Shown piece after piece: positions 51,219-63,923 of a stretch of DNA of 64,000 nucleotides. A model generated the notes under the pieces. That model worked only from the letters and a program-made list of their open reading frames with translations. It was not told where the DNA came from and searched no databases. Made by a program: the position numbers and the translations under genes. Origin of the DNA: Pempheris klunzingeri (Eukaryota; Chordata; Actinopteri; Acropomatiformes; Pempheridae); NCBI RefSeq assembly GCF_042242105.1, contig NC_092029.1, positions 14,060,885-14,124,884 on the forward strand, in the 5' to 3' direction. Positions within the stretch are counted from its first letter, which is position 1; every line of letters begins with the position of its first letter.

Positions 51219-54200
51219 TCAGTGCCAGTCTTCGTCGTCGTCGTCCTCTCCCTCAGATGAGCTGCTGTCCTCCGCCTGCTCCGCCACTCCGTTCCCCTTT
51301 CCTCCCTGATGAGCTGCCGCAGCCTCCTTCCTGGCCCGGGCTTCGGCTGCTGCCTTCTCTTCCTCCTCTTTTAGACGCAGCGCTGCTGCCTTCTTCTCCT
51401 GCTCCGCATGACTCTTCATGTGAGCACTTCGACTCTTCACTTTATAAAACACCCTTCGGTACAGGAAGAAAGTTGTGCAACATGTCACACCATCCCTGCT
51501 GTTTGGAGCGATGCAACACTAAATGTAACTGGTAGAAGATTAAAAAGTCTACTAAACTCTACTGTGGAGTGGTACACTGAATTTTAAGGCGCACTTTACA
51601 AAACCAGAGTGAAAGGCCTGGGATTGTGGGAGGCTAGAGCGTTTCCCAGCATGCATCTATTGCGCAACCATTATAAATCAATCACCTGAAGGCCCATCAA
51701 GGCAACCTGAAGATGCTGTGAATAAAAATGTTTCATACTTACTATGGCTGTGTGGCCTGGGTCAGTAACACAGGCACAAGTGATTAATTTTGTTGCGCTG
51801 GCAGTTTTGGTCGATAAACTATGTAATGGTGAAAATGTTTCTAAACAACCTTAATGTGCTTTGCTGTATCACAATTTCTGTAAAGTGTCACCTAAAATAC
51901 ACACCATCACTGTTAAATTAACACCAGGCAATATATCTATGATCTAATATTGGCCAGGCTCCAATTAAAAACATGATTGGAATAGAGAGGGAGCGCCTGT
52001 CAGAGCGTCAGACTCCAATAACGGTTACTATGGAGGTCAGATATTATGCAAGTAATGGATGAATTAATGAAAAAAAATATATGATACAGAATGTATGTAA
52101 TGTTCAAGATTAGATAAATACTTTATGAAATAATTAAATGACATTATATAACCATGAAATCATTAAATAAAGTCTGAATTAATAATCTTATTTTCCAAAG
52201 TTTTCAAGAATTCTTTTTGTTCTCATTTCAAAATGCATTTTTTCCAAAGTGTGTTTTAATTTCATGCTTTTTTCCATTTTTTTATTTCATAATTTTCATC
52301 CTTAAGTCTTAGGCTGTCAATCAAAAACAGATTTCACTATTTCATATCCATATTATAAATTGTATTTTATATATAAATATTTTATATACCATATTTTTGA
52401 TCCACCCGATAAGATGAACCACCTGAGTTACTGTAAGTTAGAAACGAAAACAAAATAAATCTCAGTGATGATTTGGCCATACCTGCCGCATTTCTTGCAT
52501 GGAAATATTGCGTCAGGATCCTGCGGGGGCTTCGCCGGCGCTCTGCTCTTCTTTGCTGCCGGTTCGGCCCGAGGCCTGTGAGGCGGTGACGGGTGGCGAG
52601 CCTCCTTATTCACCGTGTCCGGCTCTTTAATCATCACCATTGTTCCTGCCTGGAGCACCAAACATACGTAGATTTTAGTTTACTTTCACAGTTTTTTATC
52701 AAATCAGATTGTTTTAAAAGAAAATGTGGTCTGAGGTGTGTCTGAGGTGTACTACTAGTCAGAAGTACCTTGCAGATACTAGAATAATGAAATACTTACA
52801 TAGTCGTGAGCCTGTAGTGACTGAGCAACCCTTGCCCGCTGGCTGCTTTCAAGGCTCTGGTCATAAAAAATGTTCCCCTTGTCATCTCCCTCAGTCAATT
52901 TTGACTGCTGTGAACTCTGTAATGAATCACAGGAGAAAAATAGAAGGTCATCAATTTTAAAACACCCTCAAGATCTAAAAAAGGACTATTTGGTGTCCCT
53001 CCTTTAGACTAAAGACAATTTGATGAAATTCAAGTGGCTCTGCCTATGTTAAGCACAATACATACTACAACAATAAGGGCTTTTTTTTTTTTTTTAAACC
53101 TGGACCCCATTTTTACATATTTTGGGTTTGAAATTACCCTTGTTTTTGGAAATGGTCCAGTAGATCGCCTGTAGCTGCAGCCGACAATGTGCTGCAATGG
53201 CTGAAATGCAATCCTTTAGGGCTACTGCGCCATATCAAAAATATGTCCACTACAAGTGCTTATTTTTGCCCCCGACAGGCTCAGATTGTTGTTCAAAGAC
53301 ATCCCTAAAGAGATAAACCTGTAAAATCCTTTTTGTTAAACCAAAAATAGCTCTTACACCAGATCCATTGACAAAAACAGAAATTTTACACAGGAGTTGC
53401 TGGTTTACTGCTGTCTCGATCAGGTACTTTGTTTGGGTTATTGTGTAACTTTAGTGTTTTAAAAGGGTTAGTTCTGATCCAATACAATATTTGTCTAACA
53501 TACAATGACACAAACAAACTAACTGATCAAGGCAGCAGTAGAACAACCACTCCTGTGCTCTGTGAGGTAAAATTACTGTTTTTGTCAACTGAGTCTGGTG
53601 GGTTTGAATAATGAGATACAACAGCTGTTTCTGGTTAAAAACAAAAAAGGATCTTACAGGTCTATATCTGTAGGGATCCTTTCCATAATGTTGTCAGACA
53701 CTGAGTAACAAAATGAGCCTGTCAGTGGCAAAAACTTCGCAGCCTGGCGATCTACTGGACAAAAGCCAAAAGTTTTTGTACCTACCAGTCATTTCATTGC
53801 ATGTAAAAATAGGGTCCGTGTTTAAAAACACCAGAGCTATCCTTTAACGGAGTAATTTGACCACACATCAGTATGGTACATTTGAACCACTCTACCTTAA
53901 TGTCCAGCACGGCCTCTGTGTGCTTCTCCTCTGGTGAGTCTGGAGGGCCAAAGGTTAAAATCCCGTTGCGACCGATCTTTACCTGTTTCTTGTATGTGTA
54001 GTAAAACTCTACACACTGAGCCACAGTCTTGGTCTGCACCTTTAAAATTGGTCAAAAAAAAAAAAAGATGCACAACATTAATTCATGAACTTTTTTCCAC
54101 TGTGATGCTCCATCTTACAATAATGAAGGAGTCATTTATGTACATTTTATTACACCATGTAAATGAAAACAGGCTTAGGATGAGTGGCCGTCTCTGTCTC

Positions 54201-57200
54201 ATGCCAGTGGTGTAGCTGCTGTAAATGTTTCTATAAAATGAAGACCACATTTCCCATAAATCCAACTACTTCCTGACACAAAGAGGATATAACTTGTTTA
54301 GGCTAATTGTCCTCGCTTTTGTATGTTTTGGAACTTTTACGTCTGTTTGTCATGGAAAAAAAAAGAAAAAAAGAGAGCAGCATCGAACATTTTCCATAAC
54401 ATCTTCATGTAGCTTTATATTCTACAATGCAGACACAGGCCAGTAACGACTGAAAATCTATTTCATGGTCTTGTTTGTTTACAGTAATAAAAAATTAACA
54501 AGCATACCAATTTCTGCACCATAAAGAAGTCCTTCCGGTAGGCAGAGATTCCCTTATTGAAGTAGCGCTTCTCTTCTGCGGTCCAGCAGTCAGAGCCTGC
54601 GATTAAATTAGGCGCAGTACAATTCATTGTATGCAAACAAGAGAGAATGAAGGATCATTTCAATGGAGGTAGGAAAGACAGAAGGAGGAGGATGAAGAGA
54701 TGAAGGTTTATTTTGCTGTGATGTTAAAACTCACCTGAGTAGTGATAGCCTGCCAGGTGATGGCTTTTGGGGAAAACTGGGTCCTGAAGCATCAAACGTC
54801 CCAGCGTTTCCTTAAAATCAATGCGACTGATTATAACAAATGTAACAGCAACAGCAAAAAATTACAATTTTACAGTGAAAATAGAAAAATATTTGAAAAA
54901 TGCACGCCAATACATTTTTTCAACTCAACTCAACTGCAGTAAGTTGAGTGAGTCTTAATTATGAGCAACTATACTTACCAGGAAATCACCTCCACATTCA
55001 TGTAAACAGTGTAAAACCAGCTCCTGGTTGGTTCCCCCTCCTCTGAGCGTGCTGGAACAAGCCATGTTCATCAGATCCTCAACTGACAAAAAAAACAAAA
55101 AAAGAGTGATGACGATTTGAAAAAGTTAGCGGGGGAAGAGACGGTGACAAAAAGCTCAGACAAGGAAATGAACAGCAGCGGCCAGTGGATGGCAGGTAAT
55201 GTGAGATACTGACTTCTCTCCTGATCCCTGTGTTTGAGGCGGGAGTCGTCCACAGGGAGCCAAACCAAGTCGGCCTTGTGCAGGTCAAACTGGGACGAAA
55301 GTTGATCTTGCAACTCGGGAATTTCTGCCTGGTACTTCAGCCCGATGTTGATTCGCCTGGAAGAAGAAAAAAAAACAACAAAAGACACAAACACAAGAGT
55401 GCAGAGTTACGGTGATGCAGTGTGTATTTCCAGATAATCTGAGAGGCCTGTTTAGGAGACTGTACTCACGGCTCAAGGCTGACAGGTGTGGCATCGATCA
55501 AGGGCAGGACAGGAGGTGTGATTTCTGAACTTGCTGAAAATACCAAAGAAATATATTTAGATATTATGAGAGCACCTCAATAGTAGAGCACGAGCAACAA
55601 CTGAGACTTACTGGAGCGCAACAGACTGCGTGTCGCAGATTTGGGCGTAGCCGGTGGTGGCAGGATTTGGTTGCTTGCGATGTTGGTCAGGAAAGTGGAG
55701 AAGTAGAGTCCCGAGCCCTCGCGCACGGGAGACAGGATGGGTGGAGGCGTGTACGGGGGCAGGGTGAGGGGGTTGTCCGGCAGGCGAACCGGAGAGCGCA
55801 GGTTGCTCTGGTAGGAGGTGATGCTGGGGTAGAGGGATGGAGGGATGAAGGTGGATGGTTTGTGCGGAGGGATGATGAGAGGCTCGGGGCGAGGCCGGCG
55901 CTTCAGCTTGGATTTTCCGTCCTCGTCCAGCCCCGGATCGCTTTCCCCATCCTGGACGGAGGAAGGATTCAGGTGCACTTTAGGGCTTGATCAGACCTTC
56001 AGTTTTTTTTTGTTTTTTTTTCACATCAGTCTAATGGAAAACTTTAGATCAGAGTGCACTTGCTGAATCATTGTGAGCCTACACACCCAGTTTAGAACAG
56101 CTGTTCATGTAGTCCAGGATTTTGAAGAGTTAGTGAGTCACACTATCATCTAAATCATGCCACAATTATTTGGAAATTGTTCCAGGACCCAGTGGGTGTT
56201 TTCCAAGTGCCTGTGAGGCCATTTTTACTTGTGAGAGCACGAACTTTGACGGTGCTCCATCACAGACTGACGTACAATTACTCAACTTTCAGCAAAATTA
56301 AGAATACTTCTATTTTACTTAAATACTTTTATTTTACTCCACTGAACGAAGGAGTGGAAGTAAATGTAAAACTGAAGCCAGCAGCCAGTTAGCTTAGCAT
56401 AAACACTGGGAACGGAAGGAACAGCTAGCCTGGTGCTGTCCCAAGGGTCAAGCCACATAATGAGGGTATTTCCCAAAATTTCAAACTATTCCTTTTAATG
56501 CTACATGCAAACACTATGATGATAAACTATATGTTTATAAAATGTGATGTTATGGATTATAACAAACATCACAAATCAAAATAAAGTAAAATAATCTCCT
56601 TTTTGGCAAAACTACAACATTAAAATTCTGCTTACATTAATGTATCAGTAAAATTAACCCAATGATGCAACATGTCACTGAAGGGACCATTCTGCAACAC
56701 AATAAGTGCTAACACCTTAAATACTTTCAGTAGTTATACTTTCTAGAACTAACCTGGCCAAAACTCTCAGTCATGGAGTTTCTGAGTGACCGCCGACGAG
56801 CCACAATGACAGGTTTGCGGTCGGACTGTCCCGCAGGCCGCTCGCCCTGGCCAAGCCGTCCCTGAGCCCAGCCACCCTGGGGATCCGTCTGACTCCGGTG
56901 CACAGGCACAGACACGGGGATAACCAGAGGCACCATTGAGGCCTGTTTGCCTGAAGAGCCATCCTCCTGTTGAGGCGCCTGAGCAAAGAGAGGGGAGGAT
57001 GAGGAGAAATGGAAAGGAGAGAGTAACAGGGAGATTTGGGAAGTAGCAGGGAGAACAGGGGAAAAAAAGGGACCGAGGTATAAGAGAGGAAGATGGTGTC
57101 ACATACGGCCATCTTTAACTCAGATACTTTCATTTTAAATCAACATTTATTTACTTTCTTCCTGAATAAAAATGGATGTGTATGATTCTTGGTTGATTTG

Positions 57201-59931
57201 ATGACCGAAACAATAAATCGATTAAAATTAGCTGCTCTTTAATATTCTGTTGATGGATTAAACTCTAAATAACATGACTGAAAACCAAAGTTGACCGATT
57301 TTTATGCATCACTACCTCTTTCAGATTGGTTAGACTTGTTTCAAAGACATGAACACAGGTGTTTTATTACGACATATTTCCGTTGTATGCAGAAGAGTAG
57401 ACATGCCTCCCTGGTATTTCTGGTTAAGCTGATAAAAATGGCAGCAGTCCTCAATTCTACAAGCCGCAGTGAAACTAATAAATCAGATTTACGATTTCTG
57501 CTTCAGCCAAGGTAAGAAGGGGAGAGAAAACATTTGAATCTCATCTCGTAATCCAGAAAGGTGCTGCTTGGTGACCAAAAAAAAAAAAAAAAAAAAAAAA
57601 ATCAACAGCTCTGGTTTGTTTGCAGCAATATTGAACCTGTTTGCCGTGTGTTGGCGAGCACAGGACTGTAGCTGTGCAGGTTGACAGCTCGGCCCCTCCC
57701 TAGCTCTGCTGAATGACTCGAAGAGAGCCTGAGGAATGTGGAGGTGTGCAGACATGCAGCCGCTCCAACTGTACATCCAGCATGCACCCTCTGCACAAAA
57801 ACCTACGCTGCGCCCGATAACCCCCTGAGGGTACGGCGCTGAGCGTCCTTGTGCCGAGAAAAACCTGACGAGAAAAGTTTGAAGTAGTTTTAGTGCCTAC
57901 TGCCTGTTTAACAAAGCTAGTTGAAGACAAAATAAAGAACCCGGTTGCAGTGGGTGTGCCACGCAGAATGTAAACATTATAAATCCTGAACAAGATTCAG
58001 AGTATCGCCTTTCTTATGGCGAGAGAGCAATATTTCACATCCAAAAAGGAGGAATCTTCATAAATAGCCGTATTTCAGGTTGCACCAGTATCTTGTGCAT
58101 GACAGTGTACTGCACAGTGTGACTGTGCACGCTTGTTAAACGGCCCGCTGTAGCTACGACTCGACAGCTGTAGGAATCAAATAAACAGACCCTAAGAGAA
58201 GCGTTTTGTAAACCATGGGGAAGTTGTGCATAGAAACAGGACTCTTCCTCTTTGTACAGCTGCTTGCCAGTTTTGCCAGATGAGAACATTTGCTCTCAAC
58301 ATGCACAGATTAGCTGCCCTTAGCATTCTTCCTCAAGCACACTGGGCCAAAAGCAGCTATTTAAATGGCTATTTTTCTGTAAAGTTGTCATAAACAAACA
58401 GGAAATTAACTACAGCAGCAGTGTAATGAGTGATTTTTTTTTTTTTTTTTTTTTTAACCTTGACCATTTTGGCAGGCAGGAACTCCATTTCTGACGCCTT
58501 CTGGGCCAGAGTCTCCAGGTTGATCTCTTTAGACGCCCTCCTTCTCCTGCTGGTGATCTGGATGACCCCTCCTGTCGTGCCTTGGCTGTCCCCTCCTCTC
58601 ACGGCCTGAACGCCTGCTACTCCGTTCTGGGAGGCCGGAGGCTCTTTGGATGCTTGAGACCAGATGTTTGTCGAAGGGGGACCCAGTGGCGACTGCCCTT
58701 CTCTGGACAGACGGCGTGAGCGCCGGGGGGCAGAAGGTGGTGCATCTGAAGGCTCTGCTGGATTGGTGGTGACCTTTTCGGGGCACGGATCTGGAACGGC
58801 TGATGCATCGCAGGTTTGAGCCTCTGGTTCCTGCTGCAGCTCCACTGACTGGACGTCTTCCCTTGCAGGCACAGCGTCAGGTCGACAGGGCTCAGGAGGT
58901 GGATAAGTCACAAAGTTTTGGGTTTGTTGATGTTTTTGTTGCACTTGTACTTGTGCCGTTTCTTGCTGTGGCACATTTTGATGTTGCAACTGCTGCTGTT
59001 GCATTTGCTGAATTTGTTGCTGTCGCTCCTGCAGCTGCTGCTGGTGATACTGTTGCTGCATTTGCTGCAGTTGTTGCTGTTTCATTTGATGCTGTTGGAT
59101 TTGCTGCTGCTGTTGCTGCAAATGTTGCTGCTGTTGTAACTGAAGGTGATGCTGCTGATGCAGCTGCTGTTGCTGCTGCTGATGATGATGGTGATGCATT
59201 TGTTGCTGCTGCATCTGGTGGAGCAGCTGCTGTTGGGTTTTCGGCTGCTCGCCGTACGCCAGGCTTGGCACTCCCTTGCTGCCTGGAAAAACAGAGTAAT
59301 AACCGGATGAAAACTGTTGCTTGTTGGGCCTAAATGTTGTCTGGAAGGGCTGCAGCATGGGCCCCTGCAAAGTGTGAGAAGGCACATGGGGCTGACCTTG
59401 GAGCTCCACACCTTTGTGGGCGTGTTGATAGGCCTGCAGCTGAGCCTGGTGCATTGCAACTGCGGCGTGCTGCTCCCACTCCAGCCCCCTCCCCTGAGCT
59501 TGAGCCTGGGTGGCATCTCTGTACGCCTCAACAGGTCCTGGCAGTTGATTTTCTCCACCCATTGGCAGAGCGACACCCTCGTGGACTCCTTTGTGGAATG
59601 CCATCTGACCCCTGACATTCACTCCGCTCATGTAGGGGCCAAAGTTCTGCCCCCAGGCTGGCACAGGAGCTTCCTGAGACCAGCCGGCGGCCTGTATGGA
59701 GTCCTGGTGCATCCACTTTACTGGAGCCGCCTGTTGATAGTGGGGTAGACTTTGGGGCCCTTTCTCGGGGTTATAAACACCAGAGCTGCTAGCAGAGTCA
59801 CTGTGGCTTGTCTCTAAAGCCGGGGGTCCCATACCATAATAAACCTCCCCTGAATGCTGCACAGGCTCTTTCATGGCCGCAGCTCGATGCTTGCCGCTCT
59901 TGTCAGTACTAACTTGAGGAGGAAGACTCAT
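51219..59931 (-). CDS. mideas: MIDEAS (ELMSAN1), ELM2-SANT subunit of the MiDAC deacetylase complex
   Basis: Nuclear scaffold that joins HDAC1/2 and DNTTIP1 in the mitotic deacetylase complex. Twelve coding exons join in phase: 59931-58459, 56978-56754, 55951-55612, 55533-55470, 55356-55214, 55082-54979, 54810-54735, 54596-54508, 54039-53896, 52916-52800, 52649-52483 and 51453-51219. They give 1,058 residues (human about 1,045). In order: a Q/H-rich region (about 231-330), PRRSRRLSREG, GGVIQITSRRRRASKE, MVPLVIPVSVPV and LPPYTPPPILSPVREGSGLY, all near-identical to human from memory. The ELM2 domain starts at INIGLKYQAEIPEL (about 701). The SANT domain is about 805-860 (TKTVAQCVEFYYTYKKQVKI). 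One C2H2 finger is split by the last intron (C976, C979, H992, H996). The end is acidic. TRERF1 shares the layout but not these motifs. The first exon's donor (GTTAAA) is weak. Confidence 0.93.
56350..56510. repeat. Fold-back MITE fragment in mideas intron 2
   Basis: GCCAGTTAGCTTAGCATAAA, then ACAGCTAGCCTGG, and an end ATTTCAAACTATTCCTTTTA, belong to the same family as the elements at 4566-5120 and 11385-11690. Confidence 0.6.
58960..59240 (-). repeat. mideas: Glutamine/histidine-coding trinucleotide tract in mideas exon 1
   Basis: About 95 codons are almost all CAG, CAA or CAC/CAT, with scattered Met and Leu. CAG and CAA are mixed, with no long pure CAG run, so the tract is less prone to slippage than a pure repeat. 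Human MIDEAS also has a Q-rich stretch, but a shorter one as far as I recall. Confidence 0.85.
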
Positions 59932-60599
59932 AGTAATATTATATTATAGGCACGTAAATGTTGGAGTCGGTGCTCTCAATCTTGATCTGTGAGCGTGCAG
60001 GACTCAGTTTTATTGCCTCTGTAGTGTGCTTCACTGCCTGTGGCTGAGGAATTCTTTGTTTAATTGTGTATACAGAGGTATTTGGGAGGAAATATAAATC
60101 CCAAAGGAAAGTGCAGGGTGGGGAGCATGCAACCCTCCTTCCACAATCAAACGTGAAGTCTGCTGTCCATTCTTCTCATCCTCTTTAAGGTGCCGGACCT
60201 TGTGAGAGAAAGGAAGGGTTAGACACTTTCTTTTTCCCTTAAGCGTACAAAGTTTTCACTCGTCTTTCACTCGTCTGCAGCAGAGAGGACATTGAGGCCT
60301 ACACAAGCAAATGGGACAGTCAGTAAAGTGAGAATCAGCCAGAGAGGCTTTCTGGTGAGTTAAGCGCTGCGAGAGCAAAAGCTATATTTCGATGATTACG
60401 TCCAGGTGCGTGCAGAGAGGACGTTTTAAGATAAAGTTTAGAGGCGGCAGCGACAAGGAGGCGCTTACAGTGCAGCTGCCATTTGGCATAACAAGAAATA
60501 CAGGAAACGAAGGGACTCGTGCAATCACCCCGAGCGATAGCCAGTGATGCTATGTTAGAAATCAGCAGCAAGGAAGCGTCTGAAGAGCCGTTAGTCAAC

Positions 60600-61290
60600 A
60601 CAGCAGATTAACCAGCGTTAGTTAAACTCAGTGCGTGTACCTCATCAGTGGTGCGCACAGCTCTCCACGACCAGCTCCGCGGAGCCACTTTGGTTGCGAT
60701 CAAAGTCGACTGCGTGCAGCTCCATGATGACGGGATTGTGCGCAGCAAATGTCATAACTCTGACAACTTTCCCTCGAGTTTCACAGCGCACAATATGGCG
60801 AACGGGCGACTTTACGATCCCACGAAAACATGATCCAAAGTCCGGACGGGCCGGAGAGGCTGGTGAGCAGCGTAGTTACAGCGTTGCACTCCGTGTCCGC
60901 GAAGACGTGCGCTTCAGGAAAACATGTCCACAACTTTCTCCCCGCATCAACGAGCAAACCACACACGAGACGGCGACTGCGCGACAGCCGTGCCGTGCAG
61001 CGGCCTGCTCCGGTATTTCCGCTGATGTGTGAACACTTCGCCGCAGAGACACGCGGATCCAAACCTCCGCGTTTCCGTTTATCCGGAGTGTTTGAAGCGC
61101 TGCGAAACTGCGCAAACACGCAGAAAGTTGTGCATCCCCGGACGCACCGCCTCACCCCAAAACAGCGCAACTCACATCCTGTTGTCCAATCCGATTGTCT
61201 GACCACTCCCATCCATGTATCCGTGTGCGTTTGTTTCGCTGCCGCGGCTGCCCCGGAGGGCGGAGTCTGTTCGCTGTGGGTAAAAGCGGG
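60600..61290 (-). promoter_or_regulatory. mideas: CpG-rich mideas promoter and probable 5' non-coding exon
   Basis: CpG density rises sharply here. Two CCAAT-type boxes lie close together near 61185 (TCCAATCCGATTG). The mideas coding start at 59931 needs an upstream non-coding exon; a good - strand donor (GATGAG then GTACAC) lies near 60645, and an acceptor CTCACAG upstream of the ATG near 59988. These UTR exon limits are inferred. Open frames on the + strand here have no family resemblance. Confidence 0.55.
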
Positions 61291-62040
61291 ACCCCGTTTT
61301 TGAAGATTAAATCAATTAGAGAGACTTTTAAACACAATAAAATGCTCTATTCATTTGGATATTTTGTTCCTTGTTTAATTCGCCCATTATGTATTTTCAT
61401 TTAAAAAAAAGAATTCTTAATTAAAAGCCTCTACTTTAGCAGGGATTCATTCTGATGGGAAATTATTTATTAAAATTCACTTTTATTGACCTAAAAATAT
61501 TGGTGTTCTGGTTTTAAAAGCGCAGATGTGTATTTATTAAAATATAATCTGCACTTCAGGTCTGACTTGGATGCAAACACACAATAAAGAATGTTAATCT
61601 TCTTATTGCACATGTTCTCCTGTGTGCTTGTGTGTCTATGTGAACATGGCCTCAATGACAGCTGCAGTAAAAAAGTCAAACTTGTGTAAAAGTCAACAAT
61701 AAACTTTCAGTCTGATGTTAAAAGGAATAAATTATGTATTTTCCTTGTCAAACCTAAAACATATAGTAAGACTGATTAACCTCCATTGAACTTCACATGC
61801 TACCCTGGAGTACATATAGTAAAATAAGCCCCAACTTTATCAGCTGTAACAGTAAAGAAGCATCAGCAGTTATTGTTGTTCTGAAACGGACAACAGTCAA
61901 AGAAATGACTACATTATGTGCTTCGGGAATATTTTGATGCTGATTCTCTTGTACTTTTACTTATGTGAGACTTTGAATGCGGGATGTAGTTGTAGCAGAG
62001 TGTTTCTATACAGAGTGCTCCACACCGTCACTATCTCAAC
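61291..62040. other. AT-rich spacer before the minisatellite
   Basis: No gene, repeat family or RNA was recognised. Confidence 0.5.
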
Positions 62041-63706
62041 GTCTCAGAGTGGCTCAGAGTCTGATGGTCTCAGAGTGTCTGATGGTCTCAGAGTGTCTGA
62101 TGGTCTCAGGGTGTCTGATGGTCTCAGGGTGTCTGATGGTCTCAGAGTGTCTGATGGTCTCAGGGTGTCTGATGGTCTCAGAGTGTCTGATGGTCTCAGG
62201 GTGTCTGATGGTCTCAGGGTGTCTGATGGTCTCAGTGTGTCTGATGGTCTCAGAGTGTCTGATGGTCTCAGAGTGTCTGATGGTCTCAGGGTGTCTGATG
62301 GTCTCAGTGTGTCTGAAGGTCTCAGAGTGTCTGATGGTCTCAATGTGTCTGATGGTCTCAGTGTGTCTGATGGTCTCAGTGTGTCTGATGGTCTCAGTGT
62401 GTCTGATGGTCTCAGGGTGTCTGATGGTCTCAGTGTGTCTGATGGTCTCAATGTGTCTGATGGTCTCAGTGTGTCTGATGGTCTCAGGGTGTCTGATGGT
62501 CTCAGTGTGTCTGATGGTCTCAGGGTGTCTGATGGTCTCAGTGTGTCTGATGGTCTCGGGGTCTGATGGTCTCAGTGTGTCTGATGGTCTCAGAGTCTGA
62601 TGGTCTCAGAGTGTCTGATGTCCTCAGTGTGTCTGATGGTCTCAGTGTGTCTGATGGTCTCAGTGTGTCTGATGGTCTCGGGGTCTGATGGTCTCAGTGT
62701 GTCTGATGGTCTCAGTGTGTCTGATGGTCTCGGGGTGTCTGATGGTCTCAGGGTGTCTGATGGTCTCAGGGTGTCTGGTGGTCTCATTGAGTCTGATGGT
62801 CTCAGTCTGTCTGATGGTCTCAGAGTCTGAAGGTCTCAGTGTCTGATGGTCTCAGTGTGTCTGATGGTCTCAGTGTGTCTGGTGGTCTCAGTGTGTCTGA
62901 TGGTCTCAGAGTCTGATGGTCTCAGTGTGTCTGATGGTCTCAGTGAGTCTGATGGTCTCAGAGTCTGATGGTCTCGGGGTCTGGTGGTCTCAGTGTGTCT
63001 GATGGTCTCAGAGTCTGATGGTCTCGGGGTCTGATGGTCTTGGGGTCTGATGGTCTCAGTGTGTCTGATGGTCTCAGTGTGTCTGATGGTCTCAGAGTCT
63101 GATGGTCTCAGTGTGTCTGATGGTCTGATGGTCTCAGAGTCTGAAGGTCTCAGTGTCTGATGGTCTCAGTGTGTCTGATGGTCTCAGTGTGTCTGGTGGT
63201 CTCAGTGTGTCTGATGGTCTCAGAGTCTGATGGTCTCAGTGTGTCTGATGGTCTCAGTGAGTCTGATGGTCTCAGAGTCTGATGGTCTCGGGGTCTGGTG
63301 GTCTCAGTGTGTCTGATGGTCTCAGAGTCTGATGGTCTCGGGGTCTGATGGTCTTGGGGTCTGATGGTCTCAGTGTGTCTGATGGTCTCAGAGTCTGATG
63401 GTCTCAGTGTGTCTGATGGTCTCAGTGAGTCTGATGGTCTCGGGGTCTGATGGTCTTGGGGTCTGATGGTCTCAGTGTGTCTGATGGTCTCAGTGTGTCT
63501 GATGGTCTCAGAGTCTGATGGTCTCAGTGTGTCTGATGGTCTCAGTGAGTCTGATGGTCTCAGTGTGTCTGATGGTCTCAGTGTGTCTGATGGTCTCAGG
63601 GTGTCTGAAGGTCTCAGTGTGTCTGATGGTCTCAGTGTGTCTGATGGTCTCAGTGTGTCTGAAGGTCTCAGTGTGTCTGATGGTCTCAGTGTGTCTGATG
63701 GTCTCG
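62041..63706. repeat. Minisatellite array, about 1.67 kb
   Basis: Tandem units of the form GTGTCTGATGGTCTCAGN. The first half (to about 62560) is nearly all 18-bp units. The second half mixes 18-bp and 15-bp units (the latter lack one GTG) and variants with TCGGGG or GTGAGT. Most differences fall in the three bases after CTCAG. Because 18 is a multiple of three and the unit lacks stops in several frames, long open frames appear on both strands; they are by-products and not genes. There is no spacer structure as in CRISPR. Confidence 0.97.
62809..63077 (+). repeat. Higher-order duplication within the minisatellite (second copy at 63123-63391)
   Basis: Read base by base, 62809-63077 and 63123-63391 are identical over 269 bases at an offset of 314. 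The block includes distinctive variant units (CTGAAGG, CTGGTGG, TCTTGGGG) in the same order, so this is one duplication event and not chance similarity of units. Confidence 0.9.
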
Positions 63707-63748
63707 TGATGCAGGACTTCGCGGATCAATCAGGAGAGACGAGCGCTG

Positions 63749-63756
63749 TGACGTCA
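63749..63756. promoter_or_regulatory. Perfect palindromic CRE (TGACGTCA)
   Basis: The consensus cAMP response element lies in a CpG-rich stretch 42 bases after the end of the minisatellite and upstream of the probable first exon ending at 63986. Binding of CREB/ATF is inferred from the motif. Confidence 0.6.
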
Positions 63757-63923
63757 CCGCCGCTGCTATGAGAGTGAGCACGGGGCATCACTCCTCCTCA
63801 TCCATTAGCAGGCTAGCGGTGGCTAACTGCAGCTAACGTCAGCTATGGTCCATTACCATCATCTCACTTCTAATGTAAACAGCTCACTGGAATGACCTGC
63901 CTGACTAAGAACACACTGGGAGC

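Noticed and set aside
58803-59333. 176-codon frame on the + strand rich in Ala and Val
   Set aside because: It is the antisense shadow of the mideas Q/H-coding tract.
60631-61303. Open frames on the + strand in the CpG-rich region
   Set aside because: GC-rich promoter DNA lacks stops by chance; no domain, start context or splice partner supports a gene.
62041-63706. Long open frames on both strands of the tandem array, and a CRISPR-like appearance
   Set aside because: The frames result from 18- and 15-bp periods without stop codons. A CRISPR array needs unique spacers, which are absent, and the setting is a fish genome.
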